From positions 1 to 64,000 of the forward strand of contig JAYRGC010000028.1 in NCBI GenBank assembly GCA_041908065.1: DNA of 64,000 nucleotides, read 5' to 3'. A model generated the notes under the pieces. That model searched no databases and was not told the DNA's origin. It saw only the letters and a program-made list of their open reading frames with translations. The translations under genes and the position numbers were made by a program. Position 1 is the first letter of the stretch, and each line of letters opens with the position of its first letter. This DNA comes from JAYRGC01 sp041908065. GTDB lineage: Bacteria > Pseudomonadota > Alphaproteobacteria > UBA9219. This document shows positions 8,274 through 15,968 of the stretch, in pieces.

Positions 8274-9559
8274 GCGAGTTTATGCCATCGCCATGCCAGG
8301 CCGAGGCGATCCGCAAGATCAGCGAATGGTTCACGAGCCGCACGAAGGAGCAGCAGGTGTTTCGCCTGTTCGGTTATGCGGGCACGGGAAAGACCACCAT
8401 CGTTCGCCATGTCGTCGAAGAGCTTGGGCTGGATACGCTGGACAAACAGAACTTCTGCGACGGCGGTGTTCTTTACGGGGCGTTCACCGGCAAGGCCGCT
8501 CTCGTCATGACGCGCAAGGGAACGCCAGCTTCGACGATCCACAGTTTGATCTACCGCGTGTCGGAAGCGACGCCGCAGGAAATCGAGCGCGTCGAGAAGG
8601 AGCTCGCCGATCTTGTGGCACGGGTCGGCCAAATGGGGCCAGCCGAGCGCACCTTCGCCCTGACGCAAATTAAACGCCTTGAACTGCGGCTTATGGATAT
8701 CCACACGCCGCGCTTCGTTTTGAACGAACAGTCCCTTGTGCGCGACGCCGATCTTCTCGTGCTCGACGAAGTCTCGATGGTCGGCGAGGAAATGGCGAAC
8801 GATCTGCTCGCTTTCGGCACGCCGATTCTCGTTCTAGGCGATCCCGGTCAGTTGCCGCCGATCAAAGGCGAAGGCGCGTTCACGGATACGACGCCGGACG
8901 TGATGCTGACGGAAATCCATCGCCAAGCCGAAGCTAGCGCCATCATCCGCCTCGCCACCATGGCGCGGCGGAACATCGCCATTCCCTTCGGCCAGCACGA
9001 TGACTTCGTATGGAAGATGCCACAGCGCGACGTGACGTTTGATCAGATGTTAAACGGCGGGCAAGTCCTTTGCGGCCTGAACGCGACGCGCATTCGGCTT
9101 AACAGCGGCATGAAACGGGCGGCGGGCTTCGAGGAAGCCTATCCGACGGGGCGCGGCGAAAAGATCATCTGCCTTAAGAACCGGCACGATCTCGGCATCG
9201 TCAACGGCATGTTCCTTGAGCTTTCCGACATCCGCGACGAGGACGCTTATCGCTTCAGCGCGGAGGCCAGGACGGAAGACGGACAGCAGCTTCCCGGACG
9301 ACAGCGTTTTTACAAAGGGCATTTTGACGACCACGTCCATTACGACCCGCAACGCTCGAACCGCGACTGGCGCGAGATCAAAAACCTTATCGAGACCGTC
9401 TGGGGCTACGCCATCACCTGCCACAAATCCCAAGGCTCGCAATGGGAAAACGTGATCGTGTTCGACGATAAGTTCGGACACCGCAAACCGGACATCCGCG
9501 CTCGCTGGCTTTATACGGCGATCACGCGAGCCGAGAAAGGCTTGGTGATCCTTGATTGA
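8270..9559 (+). CDS. RecD-like superfamily 1 DNA helicase
   Basis: A 429-residue protein starting at ATG 8270 behind GGAGG. Walker A is GYAGTGKTT near residue 36, followed by GAFTGKAALVM (motif Ia), DLLVLDEVSMVG (Walker B), LGDPGQLPPI (motif III), a TEIHRQ motif and a C-terminal GYAITCHKSQGSQWENV and YTAITRA block (motifs V and VI). This is the RecD2/Dda type, a 5'-3' helicase used in phage replication or recombination. It lies between the nuclease and the primase fragment and overlaps both. Confidence 0.88.
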   Translation: MSEFMPSPCQAEAIRKISEWFTSRTKEQQVFRLFGYAGTGKTTIVRHVVEELGLDTLDKQNFCDGGVLYGAFTGKAALVMTRKGTPASTIHSLIYRVSEATPQEIERVEKELADLVARVGQMGPAERTFALTQIKRLELRLMDIHTPRFVLNEQSLVRDADLLVLDEVSMVGEEMANDLLAFGTPILVLGDPGQLPPIKGEGAFTDTTPDVMLTEIHRQAEASAIIRLATMARRNIAIPFGQHDDFVWKMPQRDVTFDQMLNGGQVLCGLNATRIRLNSGMKRAAGFEEAYPTGRGEKIICLKNRHDLGIVNGMFLELSDIRDEDAYRFSAEARTEDGQQLPGRQRFYKGHFDDHVHYDPQRSNRDWREIKNLIETVWGYAITCHKSQGSQWENVIVFDDKFGHRKPDIRARWLYTAITRAEKGLVILD

Positions 9560-10100
9560 CCTGAACGATGTTTCGCCGCCAACCCCGACGGTTCGTTACG
9601 ATCTGGACGCCATAGCCGAAAGGCTGCGCGGACGGGCAGAAAGCTGGGTGCCGCAGCTGTTTCCAAACGGCACGCGCAAAGAGGACGAATGGAGGCTCGC
9701 GAACATTCGCGGCGACGCCCCGCGCAAGATCGGCTCCTGCGTCATCACGCTTAAAGGCGAACATGCGGGCGATTGGAAAGATTTCGACGGCAACCGAAAA
9801 GGCGGCGGCCCGCTCAGCGCTATTGAACACGCGACAGGTCTCACGGGGCGCGAACTGTTCGCCTACGCTGCCGAGCTTGTCGGCTGGTCGCAGGCCGCGC
9901 CGCAAAAACAGATGCCTGCGTCCGTCTCGAAGCCCGAAAAAGACAGCGCGCGCGAAATCGACATCATCCTGTCCCGAACGCAATCAATCCACGACACGCT
10001 CATTGAGACCTATTTTGAATCGCGAGGACTGATCTGCCCCGCAACGCCCGATCTTCTCTTTCACCCCGACCTTGCGCATTGGGATACCAAGACCGGCTAA
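9552..10100 (+). pseudogene. N-terminal fragment of a phage primase, cut by an IS
   Basis: Starts at TTG 9552, overlapping the helicase stop. It reads about 180 residues: a basic N-terminus, CVITLKGEHAGDWKDFDGNRKGGGPLSAIEHATG (the zinc-poor primase entry domain) and DLLFHPDLAHWDTKTG, where toprim-type primases continue toward GEKTA/toprim motifs. The frame then runs into IS sequence and stops at 10100. The toprim and helicase parts are absent, so the gene is non-functional. It marks the right end of phage module A. Confidence 0.75.
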
Positions 10101-10331
10101 ACACAAAGCCTTCGCGCTTGAGCATCACCGCCAGCCGCTTATAGCCAAACCGCCGACGCTCAGCCGCGATCCGCTTCATGGCGATCCGTAGGGCGTCGTC
10201 GTTCCGCTTCGTCTTGTAGTGCGCTGTCCCACGACTGAGCCCCACAATCCGCCCAGCCCGCCGCGCCGACACACCAAACAGATGTTGCAGCTTTTCTACC
10301 GCCTGCCTCTTCTGGGCAGGCTTGCTCAGTT
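10098..10331 (-). pseudogene. Truncated IS3 orfB (transposase N-terminus)
   Basis: The frame following orfA in -1 register reads LSKPAQKRQAVEKLQHLFG, then SARRAGRIVGLSRGTAHY and ERRRFGYKRLAVMLKREGF, the conserved N-terminal part of IS3 OrfB. It is lost at about 10098, before any DDE residue. It would be made as an OrfAB fusion by frameshifting at the A-rich site at the end of orfA. No transposition activity is possible. Confidence 0.8.
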
Positions 10332-10586
10332 TTTTCTGAGTAGCTCCTTCATCATCGCTTTATCAAGCTCGGCTTCCGCCAATAGCTTCTTCAGCTTCGC
10401 ATTCTCAGATTCCAGAGCCTTCAGCCGCTTGGCGTCCGACACTTCCATCCCGCCGAACTTGGCTTTCCAGTTATAAAAGGTTCCCTCGCTGATCCCGTGA
10501 CGGCGGCACAGCTCGCCCGTCTTGGCCCCGGCCTCCGCTTCCTTCAACACGCGGATGATCTGTTCTTCCGTAAATCGCTTCTTCAT
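10326..10586 (-). CDS. IS3-family transposase OrfA
   Basis: An 86-residue protein with the standard OrfA HTH (FTEEQIIRVLKEAEAG...ELCRRHGISEGTFYNWK) followed by a leucine-zipper-like helix (LKALESENAKLKKLLAEAELD). It ends in KELLRKN. The stop region contains A AAA AAC before TGA, the usual -1 slippery site joining OrfA to OrfB. GGAGCAG precedes the start. OrfA alone acts as a DNA-binding inhibitor of transposition in this family. Confidence 0.88.
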   Translation of the reverse strand: MKKRFTEEQIIRVLKEAEAGAKTGELCRRHGISEGTFYNWKAKFGGMEVSDAKRLKALESENAKLKKLLAEAELDKAMMKELLRKN

Positions 10587-10698
10587 CGTCTGCTCCTTTG
10601 CTCAGGTTGCAGACTCTAAACCATTTTGGCTCAGTTTTTGGGGAGAACGTCACCGGTTTGACAAAATTTTTAATCTAAACAGGAAACCTTTTCTAGTT

Positions 10699-10875
10699 AT
10701 GGCAGATCAGATTCCAAAAGTGATTCAACCGGGCGAGCAATGGATGGGACAAGCATTACAAGATGCCAATATCGAAAGAATGGGATCTGAAGGATTTTTG
10801 TATGCGGTGATCATCCATTCAATGGGCAAGAAAGAAGTTTTACACAGAATCAAAATCTCGAAAGAAAAATCGTGA
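10699..10875 (+). CDS. Hypothetical 58-residue protein or gene fragment
   Basis: A short open frame beginning at ATG 10699 and ending at 10875 (NIERMGSEGFLYAVIIHSMG, then a basic tail). No clear ribosome site precedes it. It lies just outside the intact IS end, so it may be the 3' piece of a gene whose 5' part was removed with the IS-mediated deletion. Base use is more AT-rich than the phage module on the left. Family not recognised. Confidence 0.35.
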   Translation: MADQIPKVIQPGEQWMGQALQDANIERMGSEGFLYAVIIHSMGKKEVLHRIKISKEKS

Positions 10876-10932
10876 TTCACATCAATACGTTAGCTCGATA
10901 GAAATTGTCGTGCCAGTTACCTCTGCCCCGCC

Positions 10933-10953
10933 ACCCATCCAAATTGGATGGGT
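10933..10953. repeat. Perfect palindrome
   Basis: Arms ACCCATCCAA and TTGGATGGGT around one central A. A T-run does not follow directly. It may be an operator, or a terminator for the short gene upstream. Confidence 0.5.
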
Positions 10954-11054
10954 GAAGGTCAAATTATACTAGCAATTTCAACAAGTTATAAGTGATTGAA
11001 AATTCTGCCTCAATGAGGACATTTATCCGAATTGGATTGGATAAAAATTCCTCG

Positions 11055-11132
11055 AGTCGGGTTCGATAAGTATGGTTATTAACGGTCAGAGATGCGAAAA
11101 CTCTCTACGGAACCCGACTTTTCAGTAGAGAG
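11055..11132. repeat. Nested inverted repeats
   Basis: AGTCGGGTTC (11055-11064) pairs with GAACCCGACT (11110-11119), and CTCTCTAC (11101-11108) pairs with GTAGAGAG (11125-11132). The two pairings share sequence and are mutually exclusive, as in a switch or attenuator, but no leader gene is apparent. Confidence 0.45.
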
Positions 11133-11380
11133 AAGTTCGAACAATTTCGAAACTCAAGCGCTCGGTCAGCAGTCGTTGTGGAGCATGGTGCGTTCTAGAG
11201 TAAACAGAGACGTGTGGGCCATGCATCGTGGCTGGATCGTTCTTGGACGTGATGCGATTAGCAGTCATGGCGCTGGCACATCTGCAGAAAGACAGTAAAA
11301 GAATCCAACATCAACGACATTGCCATTCACATGATCCGGCGCTATGGTAGTGAGTGGTTACTATCTTATGGGGATCAAAA

Positions 11381-11992
11381 GTGAAAACTCGAACGGAACA
11401 CCTTTCTGCAGATAAGCGAAAAGATGCTACGATTCAGGCTGTTTTGACTTTGGCAGGCTCCCAGAATCCCAGCGAAATTACTACAGCGGCGATAGCCGAG
11501 CATATGAATGTGACGCAAGGGGCTCTTTTTCGCCACTTCCCGAACAAAGAGGCTATTTGGGAGACGGTGCTGCAGTGGGCCGCAAAAAAACTAATCAACT
11601 GCATAGACAAAGCGACTATCGAGGATTGCTCTTTTTTGAAAGCGCTGGAGGTTTTGTTTATGAGCCATGTCAAGTTTGCGATGGAACACCCCGGTGTGCC
11701 GCGCATGATGTTTGGCGAACTACAACGTGCCGGATCGACACCTGCTAAATGCGTTGTGCAGAAACTTATCGAGCAGTATCGTCATCGGGTTCAGGAGATC
11801 ATTAAGAAGGGAAAAAAAGCAGGTGAAATCGACTCGACCCTAGATGTAGAGGCGGCTTCGATCCTGTTTATAGGTACGATACAAGGCTTGGTCATGCAGT
11901 CGCTCATTGCGGGAGACGTATCACAGATGCAGCGCGAAGCGACAAAAGTTTTCAAGATTTATCGACGCGGAATCAGTAGAGGGATGTCATGA
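11381..11992 (+). CDS. TetR-family transcriptional regulator
   Basis: About 203 residues from GTG 11381, chosen because TGGGGA lies 7 nt upstream; an in-frame GTG at 11354 has no ribosome site. The N-terminal HTH is clear (ITTAAIAEHMNVTQGALFRHFPNKEAIW), with a helical ligand-binding domain after it. The stop overlaps the start of the HlyD gene by ATGA, so it is the first gene of the exporter operon and probably autoregulates it. Ligand unknown. An imperfect palindrome at 11348-11363 is a possible operator. Confidence 0.88.
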   Translation: MKTRTEHLSADKRKDATIQAVLTLAGSQNPSEITTAAIAEHMNVTQGALFRHFPNKEAIWETVLQWAAKKLINCIDKATIEDCSFLKALEVLFMSHVKFAMEHPGVPRMMFGELQRAGSTPAKCVVQKLIEQYRHRVQEIIKKGKKAGEIDSTLDVEAASILFIGTIQGLVMQSLIAGDVSQMQREATKVFKIYRRGISRGMS

Positions 11993-13140
11993 AACAGCTT
12001 GGTTTTCAGCGCCGCGTGTTTTTTGTAGGTGGCGTGCTTGGCCTCCTGCTTATTCTGTTTGTGTATGTTGGCGTGCGCTCTGGGCCTTTGGCTCCCGTTG
12101 ATGTAACAAGCACGACGGTTAAATCACAAAGAATATCCCCTGCAATCTTTGGTATTGGTATTGTTGAGGCGCGTTATACTTATAAAATTGGTCCAACGTC
12201 TTCTGGACGGATCAAAACCCTAGATGTTCATGTCGGTGATTTCGTCAAAGCAGGCCAAATTGTTGGCGAAATGGATCCGATTGATCTTGATGACAAGATC
12301 AGAGCTTTAGACTCTGCTCGTAAGAAAGCCGAGGCGTTAAGAAATGAAGCCGAAGTTCGTCGCGCTTATGCACAAACCCAAGAACAGCGCTATATGAAAC
12401 TGTCGGCTTCTCGTGCAACAAGTGACGAGACGTATGTTACAAAAAAGCAAGAGTTACAAATAGCAGAGGCAGCTTTTGTTGCCGCAAACGAAGAACTTGG
12501 TCGTACGTATGCGGAGCATGACGCGCTTCTTGCCCAACGCAATAATCTCAAACTCGTTTCCCCTGCAGATGGAATAGTTGCCCTTCGTGATGCCGATCCG
12601 GGGACAACTATTGTCGCGGGACAGCCTATTATTGAGATTATTGATCCGCAAACCTTATGGATTAACACCCGCCTTGACCAGACGAACACACAAAATTTAA
12701 CGGAAGGGTTGCCTGCCGATATTGTCTTGCGTTCTCGAAAAGAACGCCCGCTGAAGGGCCGCGTTTATCGCGTTGAACCGAAGGCGGACTCGGTAACAGA
12801 AGAAACCATAGCCAAAATTGTTTTTCAGGAGATTCCTTCTCCTTTACCACCGACAGGAGAACTTGCGGAAATCACCATTCAATTGCCTGCGCTGGATCCT
12901 CTACCAGTCATTCCGAATGCGGCCATTCACCGCGACGAGGGAAAGACGGGCGTTTGGACGTTACAGCAAGGCCGATTGTCTTTTGTTGTTGTTAAACTGG
13001 GAGAGTCCGATCTTGATGGAAACGTTCAAGTGAAGGAGGGAATTAAGGAGGGGGAAGAAATCGTCGTATATAGCGAGAAGCCTTTGTCCCAGCGCCATAG
13101 CATTCGCATCGTTCAAGAAATTCCTACGGTTCGAAAATGA
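11989..13140 (+). CDS. HlyD-family periplasmic adaptor of an ABC exporter
   Basis: A 383-residue protein. A transmembrane segment spans residues 7-27. The split lipoyl/barrel-sandwich domain is visible: first half SSGRIKTLDVHVGDFVKAG, second half LKLVSPADGIVALRDADPG, flanking an alpha-hairpin of about 85 residues. A beta-barrel domain follows (PQTLWINTRLDQ...). It links an inner-membrane permease to an outer-membrane channel or periplasmic ligand. The downstream FtsX-like permease and ABC ATPase overlap or nearly touch, giving a DevBCA/MacAB-like three-gene exporter. No outer-membrane channel gene is beside it. Confidence 0.88.
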   Translation: MKQLGFQRRVFFVGGVLGLLLILFVYVGVRSGPLAPVDVTSTTVKSQRISPAIFGIGIVEARYTYKIGPTSSGRIKTLDVHVGDFVKAGQIVGEMDPIDLDDKIRALDSARKKAEALRNEAEVRRAYAQTQEQRYMKLSASRATSDETYVTKKQELQIAEAAFVAANEELGRTYAEHDALLAQRNNLKLVSPADGIVALRDADPGTTIVAGQPIIEIIDPQTLWINTRLDQTNTQNLTEGLPADIVLRSRKERPLKGRVYRVEPKADSVTEETIAKIVFQEIPSPLPPTGELAEITIQLPALDPLPVIPNAAIHRDEGKTGVWTLQQGRLSFVVVKLGESDLDGNVQVKEGIKEGEEIVVYSEKPLSQRHSIRIVQEIPTVRK

Positions 13141-14342
13141 TAAGCCTTGCCGGAAGGGATATTCTTCATTCGTGGGGTAAGTTTGTTTTTACCGGTATTG
13201 GTCTTGGCCTATTAATTGGCGTTACGCTGACTATGGCTGGCGTCTATCGCGGCATGGTTGATGACGGGAAGGCTCTTCTCAATAATAGTGGCGCTGATAT
13301 GTGGGTCGTGCAAAGGGGCACGCTTGGCCCTTATGCGGAGGCATCTAATCTGAACGACGATGTTTATCGTAGTTTACTGGCTATGAAGGGCGTTTCCGAG
13401 GCTGCGAATATCACTTATCTGACGATGCAAGTTCGAAGAGGCCCAAAAGATGTTCGCGCTATGGTCGTTGGGATTGTGATGGGCCATAAAAATGGCACGC
13501 TCGGATGGCCCCCTTATCTTGTGGCTGGAAGGCAAATTACAAGGGGACATTATGAAGCCGTTGCCGATATTGCCACGGGCTTTAATCTTGGGGATCAGAT
13601 TTCTATACGAAGAAACACCTATCAGGTTGTTGGGCTAACGAGGCGGATGGTCTCTTCAAGCGGCGACCCCATGATTTTTGTTCCCCTGAAAGATGCCCAA
13701 GAGGCGCAGTTTCTCAAAGACAACGACGCCATCTGGCAAGGACGTCGCCGCACAGAGAACAATCCCTCTTTTAATCGTCCGAATGTTCCCGATCTGCTCG
13801 ACGCCGTGATCGCCTCGCAAAGCACAAACACCTTTGTCAATGCCGTGCTGATAACCGTTAAACAAGGCTACGAGCATCGCGATGTTGCGGAAGCCATTCG
13901 CCGTTGGAAACGCTTGACGGTCTATACGAAAGCAGAGATGGAAGAGATTCTTGTTGGAAAACTTATTGCAACATCAGCCAAACAAATTGCGATGTTTCTT
14001 GTTATTCTTGCCGTTGTCAGCGCCGCGATTGTCGCCTTTATTATTTATACGCTGACGATGGACAAGATTCGAGAAATTGCAGTTCTTAAGCTCATAGGCA
14101 CGCGCAACAGAACCATCGCAGCGATGATTCTTCAACAGGCCCTTGTCTTGGGAATGATCGGATTTGTTGTTGGGAAAATATCGGCAACCTATGCCGCCCC
14201 CTATTTTCCAAAATATATCTTGTTGGTGCCCATGGATTCCATCGCGGGGTTCTTCGCTGTTATGACTATATGTGTGCTGGCAAGTACGGTGGCGATACGC
14301 ATAGCCCTTAAAGTTGATCCTGCCGAAGCGATAGGAGGCTAG
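13137..14342 (+). CDS. FtsX/MacB-type ABC transporter permease (DevC-like)
   Basis: A 401-residue protein overlapping the adaptor stop (ATGA). One N-terminal transmembrane helix (about residues 15-38), a large periplasmic MacB-like domain (about 45-270) and three C-terminal helices with the FtsX signature (YTLTMDKIREIAVLKLIG near residue 300, then ILQQALVLGMIGFVVG). A full-length DevC/FtsX permease carries this topology. It works as a dimer with the next gene's ATPase, transmitting force to the periplasm instead of passing substrate through the membrane. Confidence 0.87.
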   Translation: MISLAGRDILHSWGKFVFTGIGLGLLIGVTLTMAGVYRGMVDDGKALLNNSGADMWVVQRGTLGPYAEASNLNDDVYRSLLAMKGVSEAANITYLTMQVRRGPKDVRAMVVGIVMGHKNGTLGWPPYLVAGRQITRGHYEAVADIATGFNLGDQISIRRNTYQVVGLTRRMVSSSGDPMIFVPLKDAQEAQFLKDNDAIWQGRRRTENNPSFNRPNVPDLLDAVIASQSTNTFVNAVLITVKQGYEHRDVAEAIRRWKRLTVYTKAEMEEILVGKLIATSAKQIAMFLVILAVVSAAIVAFIIYTLTMDKIREIAVLKLIGTRNRTIAAMILQQALVLGMIGFVVGKISATYAAPYFPKYILLVPMDSIAGFFAVMTICVLASTVAIRIALKVDPAEAIGG

Positions 14343-14346
14343 GATC

Positions 14347-15087
14347 ATGAGAACGGGAATCCATATCCAAGGGCTTAAAAAGCGTTACGGACAAGGCGAA
14401 ACGGCAGTTGACGCCCTAAAAGGGATAGATATGGAGGTGTCTTCAGGCGAAGTAGTTGGCTTGATTGGCCCCTCTGGTTCAGGAAAAAGCACGCTCCTAA
14501 AATGTCTGGGCGCTGTCATCGATCCAACGGCAGGTCGCATGACGTTAGGTGATGAAGTTATTTATAATGATGGATGGAATGTTAAAGACCTGCGTGCGTT
14601 GAGGCGAGATAAGATCGGTTTTGTCTTTCAAGCTCCCTATCTTATTCCTTTTCTGGATGTAACGGACAATGTTGCCTTGTTGCCCATGTTGGCTGGTGTT
14701 CCAAACAAAGAGGCCCGACGGCAGGCTCTGGACTTGCTTGTTGCGCTCGACATTCAACACAGGGCGAAGGCCATGCCTTCCCAATTATCTGGGGGAGAAC
14801 AGCAGCGTGTTGCCATTGCTCGCGGACTAGTCAATCATCCCCCCGTCATTCTGGCTGATGAGCCTACAGCCCCTTTGGATTCTGAGCGAGCTATGACCGT
14901 AATTCGCATCTTAAACGACATGGCGCGCCAATTTGATACAGCGGTCATCGTCGTGACGCATGACGAGAAAATAATTCCAACTTTCAAACGTATCTATCGT
15001 ATACGCGATGGCGTAACGGTTGAGGAGGCTGGCGAAGGAAAAAGCTTGGCAGATTTGTCGCCCCCAACCCTTTCAAACCAAAACTAG
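14347..15087 (+). CDS. ABC transporter ATP-binding protein (LolD/DevA-like)
   Basis: A 246-residue ATPase, 4 nt after the permease. Walker A GPSGSGKST near residue 40, Q-loop VFQAPYLIPF, signature LSGGEQQRVAIARGL, Walker B VILADEPTAPLDS and switch histidine VVTHDEK are all intact. This is the MacB/LolD class of ATPases that pair with FtsX-like permeases. Substrate is not deducible; related systems export glycolipids, peptides or drugs. Confidence 0.9.
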   Translation: MRTGIHIQGLKKRYGQGETAVDALKGIDMEVSSGEVVGLIGPSGSGKSTLLKCLGAVIDPTAGRMTLGDEVIYNDGWNVKDLRALRRDKIGFVFQAPYLIPFLDVTDNVALLPMLAGVPNKEARRQALDLLVALDIQHRAKAMPSQLSGGEQQRVAIARGLVNHPPVILADEPTAPLDSERAMTVIRILNDMARQFDTAVIVVTHDEKIIPTFKRIYRIRDGVTVEEAGEGKSLADLSPPTLSNQN

Positions 15088-15097
15088 TGAGGAAAAA

Positions 15098-15442
15098 ATG
15101 GAAAACCAGACCCCCATGACAGAAAAACAGAATTTGAAACAGATGTTATCCTTTCAAGCTGGGGCCATTGTAAGCCGAATGCTGGTCAAAAACCCTTCCG
15201 GCAACGTGACTCTGTTCGCTTTTGATGAAGGTGAAGGGCTGAGCGAGCACACGGCACCTTTTGACGCGCTGGTGATTGGCGTTGAAGGACAGGCAGAGAT
15301 ATCCATTAAAGATAAAAGGCAGCTTCTTAATGAGGGAGAAACGCTGTTGCTCCTTGCCAATATCCCACACGCGGTTATGCCGCAGGGAAAATTTAAGATG
15401 TTGCTCATTATGATTCGCGGCGAGGCAAAAGCAACGACGTAA
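15098..15442 (+). CDS. Small cupin-domain protein
   Basis: A 114-residue protein from ATG 15098 (GAGGA upstream), 10 nt after the ATPase. A single cupin barrel is visible: EGLSEHTAPFDALVIGVEGQ in the first motif, then EGETLLLLANIPHAV in the second. Metal ligands of the first motif are reduced to one His (SEHTAP), with a second His in NIPHAV. Such stand-alone cupins often sense or bind a small molecule; a link to the exporter is inferred from the operon only. Confidence 0.8.
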   Translation: MENQTPMTEKQNLKQMLSFQAGAIVSRMLVKNPSGNVTLFAFDEGEGLSEHTAPFDALVIGVEGQAEISIKDKRQLLNEGETLLLLANIPHAVMPQGKFKMLLIMIRGEAKATT

Positions 15443-15968
15443 GTCCTAAAGGAGATTTCTGAATGCTCGCAAAGAAAGTCGTGATAGTAGGTTATTGTTA
15501 TTAAACGAGGAGAGGGCATCATCGCTCTCCCTATCGTTAGTTCGGATCCCAAACGCGCATTCGAAACGTATTAACCATCAGCCTCTTGTAGACAAAAATA
15601 AAGACGTGCATAATCAACGCGTTAATATGGAGCATGTTCTTCCCCAGTCACGTCCGCCCCGCCATTTAACGATTGCTAACCCTTCTACAAGTTCCTGAGG
15701 GGGGTGGAATAGGCCGGTTTCGGCGCGGGATTCCCCACAAACAGCTGAACATTTACTTGCGCCAGATGGGGCTGCGCGGGACGTTTTCACCTCTCAAAGA
15801 GGCCGCTCTCTCGGCAAGTTCTGAACATCATGGCGAAATGTACGGGCGAAAATGTCCAGAGGTTTCAAGGCTCGCCATACGATCGCGCAAGTTCCCTTCG
15901 ACAGCCGTTCGACACGCTCTAGGTCGGCGGCCATAGGGAACGTCGTCCTTGGGGATGCGGAGAAAAGC
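15443..15968. other. Intergenic region, probable element junction
   Basis: About 525 nt with no full gene. It starts with a good ribosome site (AAGGAG) and a 13-codon frame at 15463-15504 reading MLAKKVVIVGYCY, which looks like the first residues of a Rossmann-fold oxidoreductase (KKVVIVG) cut off immediately. A hairpin GGAGAG/CTCTCC follows at 15510-15532 without a T-run. The rest, up to the end of nrdD, is GC-rich, and its open frames look like shadows. The exporter operon was probably truncated near 15498. Confidence 0.4.

Larger units (their letters stand above)
10098..10652 (-). mobile_element. Partial IS3-family insertion sequence
   Basis: A one-ended element of about 555 bp. The intact end is at 10652, reading TGACGTTCTCCCC inward on the minus strand, then a leader, orfA and only the first quarter of orfB. 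Full IS3 elements are about 1.2-1.5 kb with an integrase core (DDE); that core and the other terminal repeat are missing. The cut end abuts the primase fragment. It probably arose by an IS-mediated deletion that joined phage DNA to the exporter island. Confidence 0.8.
10876..11380. other. Intergenic region with palindromes before the exporter operon
   Basis: About 500 nt without a supported gene. It contains a 21-bp perfect palindrome at 10933-10953 and a hairpin cluster at 11055-11132. A 68-residue open frame (11092-11298) has low-complexity, non-protein-like composition and runs through these hairpins, so I leave it out. Just before the tetR start lies an imperfect palindrome (TAGTGAGTGGTTACTA, 11348-11363) that could be an operator. 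Confidence 0.45.

Noticed and set aside
11092..11298. 68-residue open frame before tetR
   Set aside because: It passes through hairpins, has unlikely composition and no ribosome site; no homology is recognised.
11289..11383. A short frame reading SNINDIAIHMIRRYG before the tetR start
   Set aside because: It has no start codon upstream, ends in the tetR start region, and is too short to assign. It may be the end of a lost gene, but evidence is too thin.
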